Shown piece after piece: positions 57,222 through 64,000 of a DNA stretch of 64,000 bases. Made by a program: the position numbers and the translations under genes. Below the pieces are notes generated by a model. The model was not told where the DNA came from and did no database searches. It saw only the letters and a list, made by a program, of their open reading frames with translations. Numbering within the stretch: the first letter of the stretch is position 1; every line of letters begins with the position of its first letter. This stretch comes from Imbricaverruca yamaguchii (lineage: Eukaryota; Arthropoda; Thecostraca; Neoverrucidae), in contig JAOTOL010001211.1 of assembly GCA_034440575.1 (NCBI GenBank), positions 186,001 to 250,000 of the forward strand, written 5' to 3'.

Positions 57222-58859
57222 AAAAGGGGTGGTGTAATGCTTTATGTGAATAGCTTATTCAGTTCTCAAAAAGTAGCAAATGGGGTGAAAAATGTGTCTG
57301 TGGAGTGGCTTGATCAAGAAAAACGACAGCGACATCAAGAAAAAGGTGGCTTGATGTCGCTGTGGGAAAAGGCAACAGCAATACACTGAGGATAGGAACT
57401 TTCTACCGATCAGGAACCCTGCCACATTCTCAGCAACTGGAGCTTGATAAGGTGATTTGTGAGGAAATCAGTAGAAACTTTCAGAGGAAGTGCCTTATTC
57501 TTGGTGACTTTAATTTAAATGGATATGAAAATGTTGGTGTTGGCTCACCATCATGCAAAATGCTTAGGAAATGCCTTGAAGAGGACCTGTTCTTACACCA
57601 GTTTGTATCGGAACCTTCCAGGCATGGCTCATTCCTGGACCTTGTATTCTCGGATCTAAGTGACTTGGTTCAAGATATGACTGTAGGAGAAACTCTGGGA
57701 AGAAGTGACCACAACATAGTTAGATTCAAGGCACATGTAGTGGAAATTATTAAGGATAATTTGGTAAAGGTACCAAATTTCAACAGAGCAGACTTTGACT
57801 GCATGAAAGCAGATTTAAGTGCCATAAGATGGGAAGAAGAGTTCTCCAATTTAAATGCCTGTGAAATCTGGGAAACGTTCAAATCTTACTTAAAGGAAAT
57901 TCAGATTAGACATATCTCCCAAAAGCAAAGACGCAAAAGAAGGGTAGGAAAGCCAGAATGGCTTACAGCAGACTTGATAAAAGCAATTAAGGCTAAGAAA
58001 GCTGCATTTAGAGTGCTTAAGGAAGCTTCAAATATCGTAAATCTAAAGGCGTATCAAAAACCTAGGGACACTGAAGCAAAAAACCAGAACAGCAAAGCGA
58101 GCAAAAGAACTGGATTTACCTAGGAACTGTAATGGGGACAGTAAAAAGTTCTTTAGTTTATGCAAGTTGAGTAAAGTCTCTAGCACAATTGGTCCACTGA
58201 GGACTATATTGGGTGAGGACAGTGAGATGGTTGAGGAGCTGAGCAAGCAGTTTAAATCAGTGTTTACATTGGAAGATATGACCAATCTGTCGATCGTACA
58301 CCATAGTTCAGTGGCGTGTGATCGGATAAATGATGTTGATTTCTTTGATAGTGATGTTGTGTTCAATATATCAGGAGAATTAAGCCCAACAAGGCAGCAG
58401 GATCTGATGAAATTTATGCTATGGTATTGCGGGAAGCTGAAAAGGAACTGGCATTTCCACTTAGTATAATATTTTGTAGATCAGTTTCACAAAATGAAAT
58501 TCCAACAGATTAGAAAAGGGCAAATGTAGTTCATATTTTCAAGAAAGGAGAAAGAGGGAAAGCAGAAAACTATAGGCCAGTAAGTCTCACATCCCTAGTC
58601 TGCATGGTACTCGAATCAATTGTGAAGGACATAATAGTTAGTTATCTGGAAGGAAACAGATTGATTCACAGATTGAAGATATTCAACATGGGTTTAGGAA
58701 AGGGCGATCGTGTCTCATCAATCTCTTGGACTTTTTGAACTTCGCCACAGAACAATTTGATCAGGTAAATCAGGTTGATGAAGCAAATCTTGACTTTAGT
58801 AAGGCCTTTGACAAGGTACCCCATAAACGGTTAATGATACAGCTTGAGGCCCATGGTAT
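57222..58859 (+). mobile_element. CR1-type LINE, left part of copy C (5'-truncated, split)
   Basis: Starts inside the endonuclease region at the equivalent of GGGVILYMNS. It holds the intact SDH endonuclease motif (about 57704-57712), the continuous endonuclease-to-linker frame (57362-58123), then the reverse transcriptase up to PHKRLMIQLEAHGI, where it is broken by the DNA transposon at 58860. Defects include a frameshift near 58070-58110, TAG for Trp at 58511-58513 and a 14-bp hairpin insertion at 57326-57363. The reading resumes at 61863. Confidence 0.93.
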
Positions 58860-58955
58860 TGACCGTTCAAGGCGAAAGGGTTGCCGCCTGCCGGCAGAAA
58901 CGTTGCACTACAGTTGGTGGGATAAAAGTGTGACAAATCTGGCGCGCTATCAGAA

Positions 58956-59003
58956 ACATACTATTTCGGGTCCTTGTAACTCATACTATTTCGGGTCCTT
59001 GAA
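58956..59003 (+). repeat. Duplicated CATACTATTTCGGGTCCTTG upstream of the THAP exon
   Basis: The 20-bp phrase occurs twice, 26 bp apart, between the left terminal repeat and the THAP start. Subterminal direct repeats are often transposase binding sites, so these could be the THAP target, but that is inference. Confidence 0.6.
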
Positions 59004-59039
59004 ATTTGAGAGTGTGAGGGCTCTTGCAAAGCTGTGAAC

Positions 59040-59262
59040 ATGATGAATCAAGTGGATAAGGTGAGCAAGTCCAATACATATTGTTGTGTTCCACAATGCA
59101 AATCATTGCACAGGAGGGAACCTGAAGTCAGCTTCCATCGCTTCCCGAGAGATAAGTTACTTTCAAAAAAGTGGCACAACATTTTAAAAATGGGCAAGAA
59201 AGCATCAAGGCACATGAAGGTATGCAGCAAGCACTTCAAGAAGGATGATTATATACTTTCTG
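59040..59262 (+). CDS. THAP zinc-finger exon (partial transposase-type gene)
   Basis: THAP fingers bind DNA in C2CH form and sit at the N-terminus of several transposases and of host proteins derived from them. Here the ATG at 59040 (A at -3) opens a 74-codon frame. Zinc ligands are Cys15 or Cys16, Cys20, Cys62 and His65 (CCVPQC then CSKHF), with the family's SFHRFP (31-36) and Trp45 in place. The exon runs into CTG|GTATGT at 59262/59263, a good 5' splice donor, at the place where THAP exons commonly end. The frame itself stops at 59291. No lesion is seen in the exon. The catalytic part should be in later exons, which I cannot find, so the gene is partial or the product may be a DNA-binding fragment. 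Confidence 0.75.
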
Positions 59263-59292
59263 GTATGTATATATGGATGAAGGCTTCATAAA

Positions 59293-61170
59293 ACTATTGG
59301 TGTTACCAGCATGTAATTCAACCATATTGCTTTCATACACATAATAATAAACTGCATATCTACATGTACAATTAGCATGTAATGCAAAAGGTAAAATTAA
59401 GCAACCTTGAGGAATTGTCGGTATTTAAATCATGTGCACATAAGGGATGCGTTCAAAATCATTTGGTATTTATATAAAGTTTTGTGCCAGTTTTGGACTC
59501 GTGGTGAAGCCTATTATGCAACTGACCATATTCTTCTACATCAAATGAATTCTTTTTTGTCTATCTCTTATTATTACCCTTTTGATATCTTTTGCATACA
59601 ATATCTTACCAGTGGCATCTTATGGACATCGCTCAACCAAACACTTTCCAAGTAACATATCATTCTAAATATATTTTCTTACCTCTTAATATTCACTCTG
59701 AAGGTTCATTTGCTTGACAGTACATTAGCTTAGATAAAAACTGCTACATTTTGGTCTCATGATTCTTCGCTTTCTTGGTCTTCTTTCCAGAGTAATTCTG
59801 CTATTGGTGTTGCATAATCAGGGATTCACCACTATTGTATACCTAATGTTGGGTAATGTAGCATGCATACTCATGTTGCAATTGTTATACTTGTCCCACA
59901 TTAATGCTGTACCAATGTCGGCAATCGCAGTGGTTGATGTATCCATGAACATGTGCCAGTGAAAAATAGAATGATTACTCTATAAATATTTAATTCCCAT
60001 TTTTCTGCAAGCTAATATGGCATGCTTTGCTGTTAGATGATATCAAAAGGGGTTGAAGGTGAAATCGTTTCAAAGAAAAGGTATGATGGTATTTTATAGG
60101 AAGTATTGTGCTACATTGTATTAACAAGGCAAGTCTTCTACATATTTCCCTGCATGAAGCAGACTTAAAGGGTGGGTGTTGTAGTGTTGGTTAGGTAAGG
60201 CTTGGTCAGTTTTTGTTAAAAATATACACATTTGTTTGATTTAATCAGCTTCTTTCCCAACAGCAGGTTTGGATAGGTTATGTTACTTTGTTTTTTGGTT
60301 CGGAACATAGTGAAAAAGGCTTAGCATGTTCCATTTTTTTCAGTTAGTTATTTGGGCTTAGGGGCGCTTCGATTCCACTTTTTTCAATCTGTTTCTTGCA
60401 TACATGGGAGTTGGGTTAGATTAATCCATATTATTTTCTAAAAATTACTTTTTTTTAGTTAGGTTGCCTAATTCTTGTTTGTTTATTGGGTTTTGGGGCA
60501 AATATACTGCAATGGGCATACAGCTATGCTACCTAATTCAAAGTCCCCTTGTTCGTGTTATTTTACATGCAAACTGAAAAGTGAGCATTTGCACATAAAA
60601 TAGGTAGTCACATCACGTTGATCACATCCAGAAACATTGCATTTGAAAAAGAAATTCCCCAAAATTATAAAACACCTTAAGCACAAATTTACCATCTTAA
60701 AACTTATCCTAGTGTAACATTTCAAGTTGGGAGAAGAATTGAAATTAATTATCCTCAAACAATGCACAAACATTTCTAAAAATGTGCAAATTAAAAATAG
60801 AATCATCCAAGCGTAGCCTTATCTCCTTTGCTTGATGGTAAAAAAAACATGGAATGGATTTATTTTGTATCTAAACTGAACATCATCTTAGTCACTTCAA
60901 AGTATGCATCATCAACAAATTGTCTTCTTGAAATGCCTTATCTGAATAAGAATAAAAGTATCTGAAATACTTTGTCATGTTTCTCTCTTACCCTAAAAGG
61001 AGTTTGAAGTGCATACAATTATCATGGTGGATACCGCTGTTGTGTGACCACTAGCAGGTCAATCAAAATGTTGCTGTTGCATAGCATTGCTTCTTTTGGT
61101 TGGTGTTGTGCTAGCAATACTAAAGTGCATGAGCTTCAAGCTCTGGCATAACAACATATTTCAGAGAATG
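59293..61170. other. AT-rich middle of the transposon
   Basis: About 1.9 kb of AT-rich DNA with only short frames on both strands. None shows a DDE/D transposase or YqaJ nuclease motif. It may be introns of the two inward-facing genes or filler left after internal deletion. Confidence 0.4.
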
Positions 61171-61228
61171 TAGACATAAAACATAAATAGACCAGTACAA
61201 CTATGAGACACAAGTGCCCTTTGTGGGT
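61171..61228 (-). mobile_element. Relic of a LINE 3' end inside the transposon
   Basis: TAGACATAAAACATAAATAG followed by AGTACAACTATGAGACACAA and GTGCCCTTTG resembles the reverse complement of the LINE 3' UTR and tail (GACATAAAAGATGAGTGCAACTATGAGCCACAAGGGCCC). It is diverged and short and probably belongs to an older related subfamily. Confidence 0.5.
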
Positions 61229-61428
61229 GAGTCAGATATTCCCAACATCAATAATTCAAAAAGGCTTCCACATTTGCATGATGCCAGGCATAGGTGGAAA
61301 TTCTGATGTCATCAGGGGTCAGAACCTACTGGTTTTACGCCTTGCTAAAGCTAATTTGCTATTTCAATATTACATCCATGTGCAGTTCTGTCAATAATAG
61401 CAATCATTCAACACTTCACTTTCCTCAC

Positions 61429-61816
61429 CTGTTTAGGTATAGTAGCAGAGCAATGCAATGCTTGCAGCTTTCTGAGATACCAGCTTTGCAGGAGCACTGT
61501 ACCCAGAATCTTCCACACTCAACCACAGCATGTAGCTCATGGGGCTTCTCGCGTAGGTGGCTGGATTTTACGCAGAGCGCCTGCACTGTAACCTTGCCAG
61601 GTTCTTTCCCAATCGTACCACAAGAAATTATGTGCCCTGCATCTAGTACGGCTTCCCCCTCAATGGCACAACGTTTTTTATCGCCGATATACTCAGATAT
61701 TTGCACAATTGATACTTTAGGTGCAGTAGGATCCATCTCCTTTACCCTGAAGCAAGCTCCAGACAGTATCACTCAAACACCGTACGCGAATTGTTTATCT
61801 CCGTTGTGGCCGCCAT
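61429..61816 (-). pseudogene. SWIM zinc-finger exon (partial gene, frame broken near start)
   Basis: On the minus strand the ATG at 61816-61814 (AAAGATGG, good context) lies 44 bp inside the right terminal repeat. Its frame stops after 15 codons at TGA 61771-61769. From 61772 an overlapping frame stays open for 115 codons, so a single-base loss near 61772 is the likely cause. The long frame ends in a SWIM motif: Cys93-x-Cys95, Cys103-x-His105 (CSCKAG...CKHC), a zinc-binding fold of DNA- or protein-binding type. Then CAG|GTGAGG (exon end 61429) is a near-ideal splice donor, and the stop codon lies inside the presumed intron. In invertebrate genomes this SWIM type is often joined to a YqaJ nuclease domain; that part is not found here. 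Confidence 0.65.
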
Positions 61817-61862
61817 CTTTAAATTTTTGTCCTGCCATCTGGTGGCAGGTTGAACGGTCAAT

Positions 61863-62981
61863 TGCAGGTAGCATCTTAAAATGGATAGAGTTGTGGCTTT
61901 TAGATAGACAACAAAGAGTGATCCTAAATGGTACAAAGTCATCGTGGCAAAATGGTCTTAGTGTAGTCCCCCAGGGGTCAGTACTGGGGCCACTACTGTT
62001 CATTATATTTGTAAATAACATTGCAAGCGGGCTAAGCGGTAAGCTTTTGAAATTTGCGGATGATTTGAAGGTCTTTAGGGCAATAGCAGGTCAAAATGAG
62101 CATATCTCGCTGCAAAAAGACTTAGACGAACTTGTGAAGTGGTCTGAAGAATGGCAAATGAAATTTAATTTTGATTAGTGCAACATCATGCATGTAGGTG
62201 AGCAGCACATGAAGGCCCCATACTTGATGGGTGGCCAGGTGCTATCAGTGACTCAACAGAAGGATTTAGGTGTTATTGTAAACACAGAATTGGGGGCATC
62301 AGAACAGACCAAGGAAGCCAGGACGAAGACACTGAGAATGCTTGGGGCAATAAATAGGAATGTATCATACAGAAGTGAGGAAGTCATGAGGAGATTTTAT
62401 TGTGCATATGTCAGGCCACATTTGGAATACTGCATCCAAGCTTGGTCTCCTAGCTATGAAGAAGATTGTTGGCTTTTAGAGTACAAAAGAGGGCTACACA
62501 AATGGATAATGGCATAAGCAACCTGGAATATGAGGAAAGATTGAAGAAATTGAATATGTTTTCACTTAGATATAGAAGGCTCAGAGGAGATCCCATCGAG
62601 GTCTTTAAATTTGTCCATGGTCTGGAGAGGGGATATCTTGGGGAACTGTTTAAGTTTAACATAAATGATGCAATTAGAGGCCATCAATTCAAAGTTAAAG
62701 TTAACCACAGCAGAACAAGGTTAAGACAGTCTTTCTTCACCAACAGGGTAGTAGAACACTGGAACCAGCTGCCAGAACCATCGTAAGTAGCAGCACATTG
62801 CACATCTTTAAAAACAGTATAGACAATCAGTATAAGAATAGAGGGCTTGCTTTTCGGTATTACAGGGAGGGCTGATTGACAGATTTGGTGGGCAACTGGT
62901 TCAGTGTACAGAGTGCAACCAAGAAGGGCCCTTGTGGCTAATAGTTGCACTAATCCTTTATGTCTTTGTGTCTTATGTCTT
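61863..62981 (+). mobile_element. CR1-type LINE, right part of copy C
   Basis: Resumes at GCAGGTAGCATCTTAAAATG exactly where the left part stopped. Carries SVVPQGSVLGPLLF and KFADDLK of the reverse transcriptase, TAG for Lys at 62176-62178, the YVRPHLEYCIQAWSPSYEEDCW region, a frameshift near 62480, and the C-terminal LRGDPIEVFKF...HWNQLPE region to about 62786. The tail is TTATGTCTTTGTGTCTTATG. Confidence 0.93.
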
Positions 62982-63000
62982 AAAAAGCTAATCTTAATCA

Positions 63001-64000
63001 TAAAGACCCAAAGACATAAAGACATAAAAGATGAGTGCAACTATGAGCCACAAGGGCCCTTCTTGGTTGCACTCTGCCTTAACCTTGTTCTGCTGTGGTT
63101 AACTTTGATTTTGAATTTATGACCTCTAATTGCATCATTTCTGTTCAATTCAAACATTTCCCCAAGGTATCCCCTCTCCAGACCATGGACAAATTTAAAG
63201 ACCTCGATAAGATCTCCTCTCAGCCTGCTATATCTAAGTGAAAACATATTCAATTTATTCCATCTTTCCTCATATGCCAGGTTGCTTATGCCATTAACCA
63301 TTTTTGTAGCCCTCTTTTGTACTCTCTCTAAAAGCCAACAATTTTTGTCATAGCTAGGAGACCAAGCTTGGATGCATTATTCCAAATGTGGCCTAACGTA
63401 TGCACAGTAAAGCTTCCTGATCACTTCCTCACTTCTGTATGATACATTCCTATTTATTGCCCCGAGCATTCTCAGTGCCTTCTTCCTGGCTTCCTTGGTC
63501 TGTTCTGATGCCCGCAGTTTTGTGTTTAGAATAACACCTAAATCCTTCTCCTGTTGAGTCACTGATAGCACTTGGCCACCCATCAAGTATGGAGCCTTCG
63601 TATGCTGCTTACCTACATGCATGATTTTGCACTTATTAAAATTAAATTTCATTTGCCATTCTTCGGACCACTTCACAAGTTCGTCTAAGACTTTTTGCAG
63701 CGAGATATGCTCATCTTGACCTGTTATTGCGCTAAGACCTTCAAATCATCCGCAAATTTCAAAACTTTACTGCTTAGGCCACTTTCCATGTTATTTACAA
63801 ATATAATGAACAGTAGTGGCCCCAGTACTGACCCCTGGGGGACTTCACTGAGAACGTTTTGCCATGATGACTTTGTACCATTTAGCATCACTCTTTGCTG
63901 TCTATCTGAAGGCCACAACTCTATCCATTTTAAGATGCTACCTGCAATACCATGGGACTGAAGCTGTATCATTAACCGTTTATGGGGTACCTTGTCAAAG
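63001..64000 (-). mobile_element. CR1-type LINE (copy D), runs off the window
   Basis: Minus-strand copy, tail-to-tail with copy C. It reads from the right edge (reverse transcriptase: PHKR, IELWPSDRQQRVML, SEVPQGSVLGPLLF, FADDLK) to the 3' UTR. About 190 bp covering the end of ORF2 and the start of the 3' UTR are missing at about 63082 (AAGGCA joined to GAGTGCAACC). Frames 63972-63724, 63676-63377 and 63301-63041 are separated by small lesions. Confidence 0.93.

Larger units (their letters stand above)
58860..61860. mobile_element. ISL2EU-like DNA transposon, 3,001 bp, THAP + SWIM exons, inserted in LINE
   Basis: Against the unbroken LINE copies, extra DNA starts and ends inside GGTATTGCAGG. 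The ends are exact inverted repeats TGACCGTTCAA / TTGAACGGTCA, with related CCTGCC...GGCAG phrases just inside, and the flanking dinucleotide AT is duplicated (58858-58859, 61861-61862). The left part encodes a THAP finger on plus, the right part a SWIM finger on minus, each ending in a splice donor. From memory of the family, ISL2EU elements (PIF/Harbinger alliance) make an AT duplication and carry two genes, a transposase and a YqaJ-type nuclease; THAP and SWIM domains accompany such proteins in invertebrates. The 2.1-kb AT-rich middle has no recognisable catalytic domain, so this copy looks non-autonomous. Confidence 0.72.

Noticed and set aside
60558..60806. Minus-strand 82-codon frame with several cysteines inside the transposon, as a possible further exon
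   Set aside because: No THAP, SWIM, DDE or YqaJ motif; AT-rich codons typical of intron or filler DNA.

Overview
The window looks like intergenic or heterochromatin-like DNA of an animal, most likely an invertebrate. Arthropod is plausible but unproven: I saw no mitochondrial, rRNA or lineage-specific gene, and the only telomere-type hint is under three copies of TTAGG. I recognise no intact host protein-coding gene. What can be supported is mobile DNA plus an unusually dense set of tandem repeats. Most long open frames in the GC-rich parts are open only because short GC-rich repeats or CpG-rich DNA lack stop codons.

Layout. 1-30 kb: GC-rich, CpG-rich unique DNA alternating with AT-rich stretches. 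It carries more than a dozen minisatellites with units of 11, 13, 18, 22, 25, 27, 33, 65 and 70 bp, several short hAT-like inverted-repeat elements, and one 3' fragment of a CR1-type LINE. 30.2-33.3 kb: the best LINE copy, with apurinic-type endonuclease and reverse transcriptase and only four visible lesions. 34.6-37.6 kb: a second LINE fragment (minus strand) and elements flanked by TTAA with subterminal hairpins. 38.5 kb: a tRNA-like SINE. 39.1-41.4 kb: a 2.25-kb foldback element with a perfect 9-bp target duplication, built of inverted ~143-bp repeats full of AGGTCA hexamers. 42.5-44.3 kb: degenerate pyrimidine-rich arrays. 45-57 kb: mostly unannotatable DNA with one clear MITE, a 57-nt perfect hairpin, a perfect 86-bp tandem duplication and a CpG-rich block.

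57.2-64 kb is the most informative part. A 5'-truncated CR1 LINE is split by a 3,001-bp DNA transposon with 11-bp terminal inverted repeats and an AT target duplication. The transposon carries a THAP zinc-finger exon reading in from its left end and a SWIM zinc-finger exon reading in from its right end, both ending at good splice donors. This combination best fits the ISL2EU group of the PIF/Harbinger alliance (transposase plus YqaJ-type nuclease). Here the catalytic 3' parts of both genes are not visible. A further LINE copy lies tail-to-tail after it and runs off the window.

The genes in the window do not form a pathway. They are replication genes of selfish elements, and their nesting gives a relative history: LINE first, then the THAP/SWIM transposon inserted into it.
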